Positions 1-6,363 of a DNA stretch of 6,371 nt are shown one piece after another (the first letter of the stretch is position 1; each line of letters starts with the position of its first letter). The DNA is from Acidimicrobiia bacterium (GTDB lineage Bacteria; Actinomycetota; Acidimicrobiia; Spongiisociales; SHLN01). The stretch covers positions 1-6,371 of the forward strand of contig JABDOU010000258.1 in NCBI GenBank assembly GCA_013043085.1, written 5' to 3'. The notes beneath the pieces were generated by a model. It had not been told where the DNA came from, ran no database searches, and saw only the letters and a program-made list of their open reading frames with translations. A program made the position numbers and the translations under genes.

Positions 1-1853
1 GTCTTGCCGAATACATAACCCGGGAGGCTGCGTTGACCCTCGAGGTCGCCGAGCGACGGCTCCGGGGATACCGGTATAAGGTGCCCAAGCTCGTCAAGGA
101 GCAGGTCCTCTCCAAGCCACGATTTCGCGCAGGCATTCGCGAAATTGCCCGGAAGGAGAACCGGTCGATTGACACGGTTGAACGGCGGGCCGAGCGCTAC
201 CTTGCCGAAATCGGTGCATCCCACAGTCCCTTCGTCATTGATCTTGTCGCGGGTCTCATCCGGTTCCTCTACACCAGGGGTTACACGGCGATCAACTACC
301 AACCCGACGAGCTTGCATCCGTGTACGATCGGTTCGGCAATCACCCCTTGATCTTTCTGCCCGCCCACAAGTCGCACTTCGATCGACTCACGCTCCAGCA
401 CATCCTTTATGAGAATGACCGCCCGCTCAACCACACAGCAGGCGGCATCAACCTCAAGTTCTTCCCCATAGGAGCCCTGCTGCGCCGGACCGGAGTGTTC
501 TTCATCAGGCGATCCTTTCGCGACAACGAGATCTACAAGTTCACGCTTCGCCAATACATCGCGTATCTCCTCGAGAAGCGATTTCCCATCGAGTGGTACA
601 TGGAAGGCGGCAGGTCACGGTCCGGCAAGCTGAGAGCTCCCCGGTATGGCATGCTGACCTATGTGGCCGAGGCGTACAACATGGGGGTGGCCGACGATGT
701 GATCCTGGTTCCAGTGTCTATTGCCTACGACCAAATCCATGAAATCGCGGACCATACTCGAGAAGACAAAGGTGAGGCGAAAGAGAAAGAAAGCATCGGG
801 TGGCTGCTCAAGACGGTGCGCAGTCTCGGCAATCGATATGGCTCGATCTACGTACGGTTCGGTGACCCGATCTCCATGCTCGAAGAGATAGGACCTGCGG
901 ATCACTCCGGAGAGGCACCTCCCGACATCGAGATTCGCAAGATGGCGTTCAAAGTTGCGGTTGGCATCAACGAAGCCACACCGATCACGCCCACATCGCT
1001 CATCGCCCTGGCGTTGCTGGGAAGTGGCCATGCTCTGACAACTACCCAGATAACCGAGTATCTGGAGCCATACCTCGAATACATCGACGATCGTGCGCTT
1101 CCCACGACTATCGAGCTGGATCTCAACAAACCCGCCGAGGTGGAGGCCCGTCTCGAGCTGCTCACCGACAACAACGTCGTACAACGAACCGACGAAGGCG
1201 CTGAGCCCGTGTATTACATCGACCAGGACAAGGCGCATATGGCCGCCTATTACCGCAACACGGTTATTCACTTCTTCTTGCTACCCGCTATCGCGGAACT
1301 GGCCGCACTCGAGGCCGCAGAAATGGACGGCGACGGGACCGAGCTCTTTTGGGAACAAGTCCTTGAAATCAGAGACCTGCTGAAGTTCGAGTTCTTCTTC
1401 CCGACCAAGAAGCGTTTCAAGCAACAAATCACTGACGAACTCGATCGGCGAGCGCCCGACTGGGAGGCCGCGATATCCGAGGGCGGGGACCACGCCGCCA
1501 CTCTGGCAACGACCCTGAGGCCGCTCGTTGCGCACTGGGTTCTCCGGCCGTTTTTAGAGGCCTATGCGGTGGTCGCCGACGTGCTCGCCGACCTCGATCC
1601 ATCGGACAACACCGATGACGAAGCCGTTATCAAACGGGCGATGGGTCTCGGAAAGCAGTATCAGCTGCAATCGCGTATCCGAAGTCCGGAATCTATTTCG
1701 AAATCGTTGTTCGAGAATGCTCTCAAGTTGGCAAAGAACCGAACGGGGGATCTATCAGGTCCCGACCTGGTTGCTGCCCGGCAGGCGCTCGCAGCAGAGA
1801 TTCAGGATGTTCTAGAACGGATTGACGCCGTGGCGGTGGCGGCAGTCGATTAG
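1..1853 (+). CDS. plsB: Glycerol-3-phosphate 1-acyltransferase PlsB (PlsB2-like), 5' end outside window
   Basis: Transfers an acyl group from acyl-CoA or acyl-ACP to the sn-1 position of glycerol-3-phosphate, the first step to phosphatidic acid, at the inner face of the membrane. Numbering from the TTG at 33, the four acyltransferase blocks are visible in order: HKSHFD (residues 112-117, the HX4D catalytic pair H112/D117), GGINLKFFPIGALLRRTG (137-154) followed by FFIRR, EGGRSRSGK (191-199), and VPVSIAYDQ (226-234). The C-terminal half (about 360-590) also reads like PlsB, for example YYRNTVIHFFL. A TTG at 33 has a good GGGAGG six bases upstream, but the frame is open to base 3 and the upstream codons (LAEYITREAA) continue the alignment I recall with Mycobacterium tuberculosis PlsB2 (SRRALLALARAEYRILG). 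I therefore treat the gene as truncated by the window edge, missing roughly 150-200 N-terminal residues, and the TTG as internal. No frameshift is seen. The family call is firm. Confidence 0.93.
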   Translation, partial: LAEYITREAALTLEVAERRLRGYRYKVPKLVKEQVLSKPRFRAGIREIARKENRSIDTVERRAERYLAEIGASHSPFVIDLVAGLIRFLYTRGYTAINYQPDELASVYDRFGNHPLIFLPAHKSHFDRLTLQHILYENDRPLNHTAGGINLKFFPIGALLRRTGVFFIRRSFRDNEIYKFTLRQYIAYLLEKRFPIEWYMEGGRSRSGKLRAPRYGMLTYVAEAYNMGVADDVILVPVSIAYDQIHEIADHTREDKGEAKEKESIGWLLKTVRSLGNRYGSIYVRFGDPISMLEEIGPADHSGEAPPDIEIRKMAFKVAVGINEATPITPTSLIALALLGSGHALTTTQITEYLEPYLEYIDDRALPTTIELDLNKPAEVEARLELLTDNNVVQRTDEGAEPVYYIDQDKAHMAAYYRNTVIHFFLLPAIAELAALEAAEMDGDGTELFWEQVLEIRDLLKFEFFFPTKKRFKQQITDELDRRAPDWEAAISEGGDHAATLATTLRPLVAHWVLRPFLEAYAVVADVLADLDPSDNTDDEAVIKRAMGLGKQYQLQSRIRSPESISKSLFENALKLAKNRTGDLSGPDLVAARQALAAEIQDVLERIDAVAVAAVD

Positions 1854-1866
1854 CTCCTCTAAGGGC

Positions 1867-1895
1867 TGTTCAGGTCGGCAGATCTCACGTATTGT
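1867..1895 (+). promoter_or_regulatory. Possible promoter of the hupE-like operon
   Basis: TGTTCA (1867-1872) and TATTGT (1890-1895) are separated by 17 bases and would make a weak -35/-10 pair, with the -10 matching TANNNT. Transcription would begin near 1902 and give a leader of about 60 bases before the ATG at 1964. The -35 matches TTGACA poorly, so this rests mainly on the -10, the spacing and the need for a promoter between plsB and the operon. Read-through from plsB remains possible, since no clear terminator lies between them. Confidence 0.25.
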
Positions 1896-1897
1896 GA
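1885..1897. promoter_or_regulatory. Inverted repeat TCAC-N5-GTGA over the putative -10
   Basis: TCAC (1885-1888) and GTGA (1894-1897) form a perfect 4+4 inverted repeat with a five-base centre, TCACGTATTGTGA. It covers the candidate -10 hexamer at 1890-1895, where a repressor would act. Half-sites this short arise by chance often, and the regulator cannot be named; it does not match the TTGCAA-type operator I recall for the nickel regulator Nur. Confidence 0.2.
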
Positions 1898-1911
1898 CGG
1901 TGACTGGTGAT

Positions 1912-1957
1912 GGAGACATCCGGATGACTTCCGTCTCCGAATAGATGTCACGGGAGG
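1912..1957 (+). promoter_or_regulatory. Leader with mutually exclusive stem-loops reaching the Shine-Dalgarno of the hupE-like gene
   Basis: Segment GGAGAC (1912-1917) pairs perfectly with GTCTCC (1933-1938), with a small inner stem GGA/TCC (1922-1924/1930-1932). The same TCTCC (1934-1938) can instead pair with GGAGG (1953-1957), which is the ribosome binding site of the gene starting at 1964; that pairing includes one T-G wobble. A third option pairs GACATC (1915-1920) with GATGTC (1944-1949) and competes with the first stem. The first structure leaves the ribosome binding site free and the second hides it, as in a translational switch. No known riboswitch consensus (for example the cobalamin box) is recognised, and the region is short. 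The pairings are seen in the sequence; regulatory function is inference. Confidence 0.3.
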
Positions 1958-1963
1958 AAGCCA

Positions 1964-2569
1964 ATGCGACAACGACCCTTGATGTTGGTCGCCCTGACGT
2001 TTTCAATGCTGATGGTGCCTGCAGCCGCATCAGCGCACGAGGGTCAGGTGATACGCCTTGGTTCGTTCCTTGCCGGATTTACGCATCCGGTCCTTGGATT
2101 GGATCATTTGTTGGCCATGGTCAGTGTTGGCGTCGTGAGCGCAATGATCGGGGGGCGAGCCATCTGGACCGTACCGGCCACGTTCGTGGCAATGATGGCC
2201 GTCGGTGGGATTCTGGGCAGCGCACAAATCGGTCCCGGATCGACGTTCGTGGAGATCGGTATCGCGATTTCGGTTTTGGGCCTCGGTATCGTCATTGCGG
2301 CCGATCGCAATCTGCCGCTTGGTCTGGCAATGGTGGTCGTGGGCTTCTTCGGGCTCCTGCACGGCTACGCCCACGGCTCTGAGATTCCGAATATCGCGGA
2401 GCCAGTCGTGTATGCCGGAGGGTTTCTCTCCGGAACAGCCATCATTCACCTGGTCGGTGTCTTGATCGGTGATCAAGCACGTCGCTATCGGCGAGGTAGG
2501 CGTGTGCTCAGGACGCTGGCGGTCGGAATCTCCGCGGTCGGTCTTATGTTTCTGGTAGGCGTCCTGTGA
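1964..2569 (+). CDS. HupE/UreJ family protein, predicted nickel/cobalt permease
   Basis: Small integral membrane protein of 201 residues, the usual size for HupE/UreJ, a family in which characterised members take up Ni(II) (some are linked to cobalt) for hydrogenase, urease or cobalamin. Residues 1-24 look like a cleavable signal peptide ending ASA, leaving a mature N-terminus HEG, as expected for HupE. The first family motif HX5DH is present as HPVLGLDH (41-48), in an N-terminal segment FLAGFTHPVLGLDHLLAM. The second, HGYAHGSE, spans 133-140. Further hydrophobic segments lie at about 50-85, 94-112, 118-135, 146-168 and 183-200. The ATG at 1964 has a strong GGGAGG (1952-1957) six bases upstream. 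The stop overlaps the next gene's GTG by four bases. No hydrogenase, urease or cobalamin gene is visible in this window, so the metal and its use cannot be told from context. Confidence 0.9.
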   Translation: MRQRPLMLVALTFSMLMVPAAASAHEGQVIRLGSFLAGFTHPVLGLDHLLAMVSVGVVSAMIGGRAIWTVPATFVAMMAVGGILGSAQIGPGSTFVEIGIAISVLGLGIVIAADRNLPLGLAMVVVGFFGLLHGYAHGSEIPNIAEPVVYAGGFLSGTAIIHLVGVLIGDQARRYRRGRRVLRTLAVGISAVGLMFLVGVL

Positions 2570-3195
2570 TATCACAGCGTGTCAACCCCACCACCGATGC
2601 AGACGATGTGGATCGCAGGGCGATCGCTCTCTGGGAGGTCGGTGCGTTCGTATTCATCATGCTTGCGGGATCAGCGCTGCATTTTGCGTACGAGCTTTCG
2701 AATTTCTGGCGTCCGATGGCCATGTTTGGCTCCGTAAACGAAAGTACCTGGGAGCACCTGAAACTGTTCTTTTTCCCCGGACTGTTGTTCACCCTCGTTC
2801 AGTACGCCTACGTGCGCGAGCGTGCGAACAACTATTGGTACGGCAAAGCACTCGCGCTCCTGGCCGTTCCGGTGGGGGTCATCGGGTCCTTTTACTTCTA
2901 TCTCGGCATCGCCCTGCCGATTTACGGACGCGGTTTCCTGTGGGCTGACATCGGAACCGGGGCGTTCGGTGTGCTGCTTGGCAACCTGGTCGCCTATCGG
3001 GTTCTGACACGACCCCCGCTGGCTCCGTCATACCGCTTCATCGGGATCGGTCTCATCGGCGCGATGCTTGCTGCAATGCTCGTCTTTACGCCATATCCGC
3101 CCCGGATGTTTCTCTTCGAGAACTTCTACGGATACGAGTATTCGGGTGATTTCGGGATTCTCGATGACTACGAGCCCTATCTGGTGTTTCGGTGA
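2566..3195 (+). CDS. DUF6512 family integral membrane protein, function unknown
   Basis: A 209-residue protein with about five membrane segments (near 22-42, 64-83, 95-115, 126-146 and 157-176). It carries the signature I associate with DUF6512: GSALHFAYELS (35-45), then SVNESTWEHLKLFFFPGL (56-73), YFYL/G in the third helix, and a closing FTPYPPRMFLFEN (174-186) with a glycine-rich stretch ending FGIL (196-199). The last ten residues extend beyond what I remember of Firmicutes members. The acidic and histidine residues of NESTWEHL sit at a membrane edge and are the obvious candidates for a functional site. The GTG at 2566 overlaps the upstream stop as GTGA, with GGTAGG (2554-2559) as a plausible ribosome binding site; an internal GTG at 2608 lacks one. 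Coupling to a HupE-type permease suggests a shared membrane role, perhaps in metal handling, but that is inference only. Confidence 0.82.
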   Translation: MISQRVNPTTDADDVDRRAIALWEVGAFVFIMLAGSALHFAYELSNFWRPMAMFGSVNESTWEHLKLFFFPGLLFTLVQYAYVRERANNYWYGKALALLAVPVGVIGSFYFYLGIALPIYGRGFLWADIGTGAFGVLLGNLVAYRVLTRPPLAPSYRFIGIGLIGAMLAAMLVFTPYPPRMFLFENFYGYEYSGDFGILDDYEPYLVFR

Positions 3196-5486
3196 GCCAG
3201 CCGACCGAGCTGACCGGGTCGCTCAGTAAAGGGTCTCGCCGTCCAACCGACCTGGTCGACCACATCGGGGGGAAGGCAGCTCACGTCGATTGGTTGATCG
3301 GCCGGGGGGTGCCCGTCCCCCGGACTTGGGTTATACCAGTCGGCGTAGATCCTGACACCGTCGTGCTCGATGGCTTGATCTCGACGAGGCCTTACGCGGT
3401 CAGGTCGTCGGCGACTGTCGAAGACGGCAAGGAAGCCTCCTACGCCGGTCAGTTCGCCACCATCCTCGACGTTCGGGGAGAGACAGCAATCAGGGCTGCT
3501 GTTGCCGACGTCCTTGGCTCGGCAGAATCGAACCTCGAAGAGGCATATCGTGCTGCCCTGGAGCACACAGGCCCAATATCGATGGCGGTCATGATCCAGG
3601 AATTCGTGACTCCGAAGGCGTCAGGGGTTGCCTTTTCGCGTAATCCGATCACAGGACTCAACGAAGTCGTCATCGAGGCAGTCGAAGGACGGGGTGACCG
3701 GCTGGTGAGCGAAGGTCACACGCCCGATCGGTGGGTGCGCCGAGGGGATCAATGGATCGAACATCCGGAAGGGTCGGCCGTCGCGACACCGGTTGTGGAC
3801 GAGGTCGCTGATACATGTCGGCGTCTAGCTGACGAACTTGATGAAGCCATCGACCTCGAATGGGTATGGGACGGCACCCGAGTGTGGTGGGTGCAGGCGA
3901 GACCGGTTACCGGGTTGACCGACATATCGGTGTATTCGAATCGCATTTCGCGAGAAGTCATGCCGGGCATGATCAAGCCGCTGGTATGGAGTGTCAATGT
4001 CCCGATGGTGAACGGCGCCTGGGTCCGACTTTTTACGGAGATGTTGGGTGATCACGGAATCGAGCCAAACGATCTGGCGAGACAGTTCGCTTACCGGGCG
4101 TACTTCAACATGGGAACCGTCGGCCGGGTGTTCGAACTGCTTGGTATGCCTCGCGATTCACTGGAGATGTTGCTGGGCCTTCCAGGCGATGAAAAACCGA
4201 AGTTTGCCCCAACGATGACGACCGTCAAGTTGTTACCAAGAGTGGCCGCAGTTGCCGTGCGGCTCATGCGTTTCGAAAACCGGGTCGAGCGGGATCTTCC
4301 CGCCCTGATTGACGCCTATCGCACCTACGCCGACGTTGAGCTCTCCGGTCGGACCGACACGCAGCTCCTCGTTGCGATTGACGAACTGATCACACTCGGG
4401 AAAAAGATGGCCTACCTCAACATCGTCACGCCTTTGCTGGCCAACGCCCACAACGCGCTGTTGCGCAAAGCACTGGCCAAACGCGGCTTCGATCTCGAGG
4501 ACATCAACATCATGGAGGATCTCGAAGCCCGGCTCGAGGAGGTGTCTCCGCATCTGCACCTGGAGCGCCTCCGCAGCAGGTACCGGGCGCTCCCGGACGA
4601 GGCAAAAAGCAAGATCACGGCTCTTGGCGAAGCCGGATTGTCGGGCCCCATCAAGACAGAGTTTGAGGCTTTTGTCGCGAGCTTTGGTCATTTTTCCGAT
4701 AGCGGTAACGATTTTTCGGTGCCTCCATGGTCGGAGCGTCGAGGTCTCATCCTGTCGCTGATACAGAGTCCGCCTTCCCTTGCAGCGCCTCATCCACCAA
4801 CCCGCCCCCTCGATGGCCGGCGGCTGCGTAGCGCACGTGCACGAGCCGGGCGTTACCAATTGCATCGCGAGGTCGTGAGCTATCACTACACCCTGGGATA
4901 CGGTTTGTTTCGTTCCTACTTCCTGGAGCTTGGCGATCGCCTACAACATCGAGGCCTCCTGGAGGCAGCCGAGGACATCATGATGCTCTCCTATGACGAG
5001 ATCAGATCGCTCGTCCATGCCACGGGAGAGGTACGAGCCGAGGAACTCGTCTCGTCACGACGAGCCGAAATGCAGGATGTGGAGGGCGTCAGCATGCCGG
5101 AAGTGATCTTTGGTGACGGCTTCATCCCTACTCGAAAAACCGGCCTTGGCTCCGACATCCTCTCAGGCACAGCTACGTCGGGCGGAAGTCACCGAGGGGT
5201 CATCCGTGTCATCCGGGGCCTTGACGAATTCGATCGAGTCCAACCTGGCGACATCATCGCGATTCCATTCTCCGATGTTGGTTGGACACCGCTCTTTTCA
5301 AAGGCGGGGGCAGTGATAGCCCAGTCCGGCGGTGTTCTGTCCCACAGCTCAATCGTCGCGCGCGAATACCGAATACCCTGCGTCGTATCAGTTGACGGAG
5401 CCATGAACCTGCCAGACGGTGCCGTCGCAGTCGTCAACGGCTATACGGGTGAGATCGTCGTAGAGAATGAGGTCGTGGAAAATTAG
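3192..5486 (+). CDS. PEP-utilizing enzyme / rifampin phosphotransferase-like dikinase, substrate unknown
   Basis: Predicted soluble phosphotransferase of 764 residues. The N-terminal ATP-grasp (PPDK_N) domain, about 22-240, shows GGKAAHVDWL (26-35), AVRSSATVED (69-78), SYAGQF (83-88), PKASGVAFSRNPITG (141-155), DLEW (221-224) and VQARPVT (234-240); K28, R71, E223, Q235 and R237 are the expected ATP-site residues. The middle domain (about 250-660) has MPGMIKPLVWS (257-267), FGHFSDSGNDFSVPPW (498-513) and DIMMLSYDEI (595-604), as in rifampin phosphotransferase-like proteins. The C-terminal swivelling domain (about 680-757) carries QSGGVLSHSSIVAREYRIP (711-729) with phosphorylatable H718 (5343-5345). 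There is no C-terminal PEP/pyruvate TIM barrel, so it is not a PEP synthase; the order matches Rph, which phosphorylates an antibiotic from ATP. Only about 43 residues separate GGK from VRSS, roughly half the usual. GTG 3192 overlaps the previous stop as GTGA, with no good ribosome binding site and no alternative start before GGK. Whether the substrate is a drug or a metabolite is open. Confidence 0.85.
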   Translation: MSQPTELTGSLSKGSRRPTDLVDHIGGKAAHVDWLIGRGVPVPRTWVIPVGVDPDTVVLDGLISTRPYAVRSSATVEDGKEASYAGQFATILDVRGETAIRAAVADVLGSAESNLEEAYRAALEHTGPISMAVMIQEFVTPKASGVAFSRNPITGLNEVVIEAVEGRGDRLVSEGHTPDRWVRRGDQWIEHPEGSAVATPVVDEVADTCRRLADELDEAIDLEWVWDGTRVWWVQARPVTGLTDISVYSNRISREVMPGMIKPLVWSVNVPMVNGAWVRLFTEMLGDHGIEPNDLARQFAYRAYFNMGTVGRVFELLGMPRDSLEMLLGLPGDEKPKFAPTMTTVKLLPRVAAVAVRLMRFENRVERDLPALIDAYRTYADVELSGRTDTQLLVAIDELITLGKKMAYLNIVTPLLANAHNALLRKALAKRGFDLEDINIMEDLEARLEEVSPHLHLERLRSRYRALPDEAKSKITALGEAGLSGPIKTEFEAFVASFGHFSDSGNDFSVPPWSERRGLILSLIQSPPSLAAPHPPTRPLDGRRLRSARARAGRYQLHREVVSYHYTLGYGLFRSYFLELGDRLQHRGLLEAAEDIMMLSYDEIRSLVHATGEVRAEELVSSRRAEMQDVEGVSMPEVIFGDGFIPTRKTGLGSDILSGTATSGGSHRGVIRVIRGLDEFDRVQPGDIIAIPFSDVGWTPLFSKAGAVIAQSGGVLSHSSIVAREYRIPCVVSVDGAMNLPDGAVAVVNGYTGEIVVENEVVEN

Positions 5487-5526
5487 GGCGTGTCGTCTCC
5501 GCCACTCGGTATTCACGGACTCGCGC

Positions 5527-5569
5527 TTCATGTCATCGCTGTTCATGTAGTCACTTCTTCATGTAGTCA
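5527..5569. repeat. Short tandem repeat, TTCATGTAGTCA units across the plsY-like stop codon
   Basis: TTCATGTAGTCA occurs exactly at 5542-5553 and 5558-5569, a period of 16 bases, and a partial third copy TTCATGT lies at 5527-5533. On the - strand this reads TGACTACATGAA twice. The right copy encodes the final DYMK of the PlsY-like protein and the left copy supplies its TGA stop (5551-5553). The pattern looks like a local slippage duplication at the gene's 3' end rather than a mobile element or regulatory array. Confidence 0.6.
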
Positions 5570-6282
5570 TACGTGAGCCACCCGCGACCACGGACGAACT
5601 TGTGGATATACCCCATATGTGTTTGCTCGATGGCCTCATGAAACTCTCTGGTCTTGAGCGTTCCGGTCTTGCGCATGTGCCAGTAATCGCGCAGTTCTGG
5701 ACCGCTGACTCCCCAGCGCAATGCGTTGACGGCGACGGAAAAGACAACGAGATCCCATTCACCGAGAGCGGCGAAATAGAACGGGAGGATCACGATCCAT
5801 CCGGCGTGGTGAGCGAGCAGGACATCTTTGAAGACAAACAGGCCGATGACGTAGCCAAGAAAGATCGTGATCGGAATTGCCAAAGGAGCCATCGCCAAAA
5901 GCGCTCCCAGGATCGTCGACGTTCCCCGACCACCCTTGAAGCGGTGGAAGATGGGAAGGTTGTGGCCCGCGGTGACTGCAATCGCGTAAATCACGTCCAA
6001 GGGTTGTTCCGGATACGCGAGATTCAGGATGAGCACCGGTACAAACGCCTTGAGGATGTCAAATGATCCGGTAAGACAGCCGTACCGTTTACCCCTGGCC
6101 TGACCAATAGTGGTCGCGCTCACGTTGTCGGTCTGGAAACCCTCGTCGTCCTCTCCCCACGTCAGGGCAGTCCCTTCAATGTTCTGATCGGGAAGCAGGA
6201 TTCGCGCCATGATGCGCGCGAAGGAGATCGACCCGATCAGATAACCCGCAATCGCGGTAGCAATCGCCAGCTCGATGCTCAT
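5551..6282 (-). CDS. plsY: Divergent PlsY-family (DUF205) acyltransferase-like membrane protein
   Basis: Membrane protein of 243 residues related to PlsY, which acylates glycerol-3-phosphate from acyl-phosphate. Family marks are YLIGSISFARI (14-24, canonical GSIPFG), FDILKAFVPVLI (74-85), AGHNLPIFHRFKGGRGTST (105-123, motif 2) and NALR...GPE (186-196, resembling motif 3 NxxRLxxGxE). Motif 1, normally SGNxGATN followed by VLR, reads TDNVSATTIGQ (51-61): the serine is threonine, the glycines are Asp and Ser, the final Asn is Thr, and the Arg position is Gln, although R63 is close. An acidic stretch rich in E and D (36-49) precedes it, and a charged tail (about 197-243) follows motif 3. Hydrophobic segments lie near 3-28, 76-92, 97-112, 124-150 and 160-188. 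The ATG at 6280-6282 has GGAGA (6288-6292) five bases upstream. It converges on the PEP-enzyme gene with a 64-base gap. Membership is firm; normal PlsY activity is doubtful. Confidence 0.82.
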   Translation of the reverse strand: MSIELAIATAIAGYLIGSISFARIMARILLPDQNIEGTALTWGEDDEGFQTDNVSATTIGQARGKRYGCLTGSFDILKAFVPVLILNLAYPEQPLDVIYAIAVTAGHNLPIFHRFKGGRGTSTILGALLAMAPLAIPITIFLGYVIGLFVFKDVLLAHHAGWIVILPFYFAALGEWDLVVFSVAVNALRWGVSGPELRDYWHMRKTGTLKTREFHEAIEQTHMGYIHKFVRGRGWLTYDYMKK

Positions 6283-6332
6283 GAGGGTCTCCGCATTCTC
6301 ACGATGTTATGTCCGCCATGTGGGTGCCCGCT

Positions 6333-6363
6333 GTGAGACCACGCTCTTGGAGCGTGACTTCAC
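6333..6363. other. Strong hairpin upstream of the plsY-like gene (terminator or leader element)
   Basis: CACGCTC (6340-6346) and GAGCGTG (6350-6356) form a perfect seven-base-pair stem with a TTG loop. Below it, GTGAG (6333-6337) pairs with TTCAC (6359-6363) across a small AC/AC internal loop, with one G-T wobble. There is no T-run on either strand, so it is not a classical intrinsic terminator. It begins about 50 bases before the start of the - strand gene and may end an upstream gene beyond the window or form part of its leader. Confidence 0.4.

Noticed and set aside
615..1271. Open frame of 218 codons on the - strand inside plsB
   Set aside because: Antisense shadow of a well-conserved gene; the translation has no recognisable domain.
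1852..1867. Small stem AGCTC/GGGCT after the plsB stop as a terminator
   Set aside because: Only five pairs with one wobble, and no T-run follows.
1854..1963. Cobalamin or NiCo riboswitch before the permease gene
   Set aside because: The gap is only 110 bases and no consensus box of either class could be recognised.
1945..2382. Open frame on the + strand overlapping the hupE-like start in another frame
   Set aside because: Lacks hydrophobic segments and motifs; the ATG at 1964 has the better ribosome binding site spacing and full HupE homology.
2030..2575. Open frame of 181 codons on the - strand antisense to the HupE-like gene
   Set aside because: Composition rich in H, R, D and T typical of antisense to a membrane protein; the + strand gene has clear family motifs.
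4233..4886. Open frame of 217 codons on the - strand inside the PEP-enzyme gene
   Set aside because: Antisense of a conserved domain, no coherent protein pattern and no supporting start signal.
3192..5486. Identification as PEP synthase (PpsA) or pyruvate phosphate dikinase
   Set aside because: The C-terminal PEP/pyruvate-binding TIM barrel is absent; the protein ends just after the phosphohistidine domain.
5602..6066. Open frame of 154 codons on the + strand opposite the PlsY-like gene
   Set aside because: Charged low-similarity shadow; the - strand frame carries PlsY motifs.
6304..6309. TAACAT on the - strand as a -10 for the plsY-like gene
   Set aside because: No acceptable -35 at 16-18 bases upstream; a lone TANNNT match is not enough.
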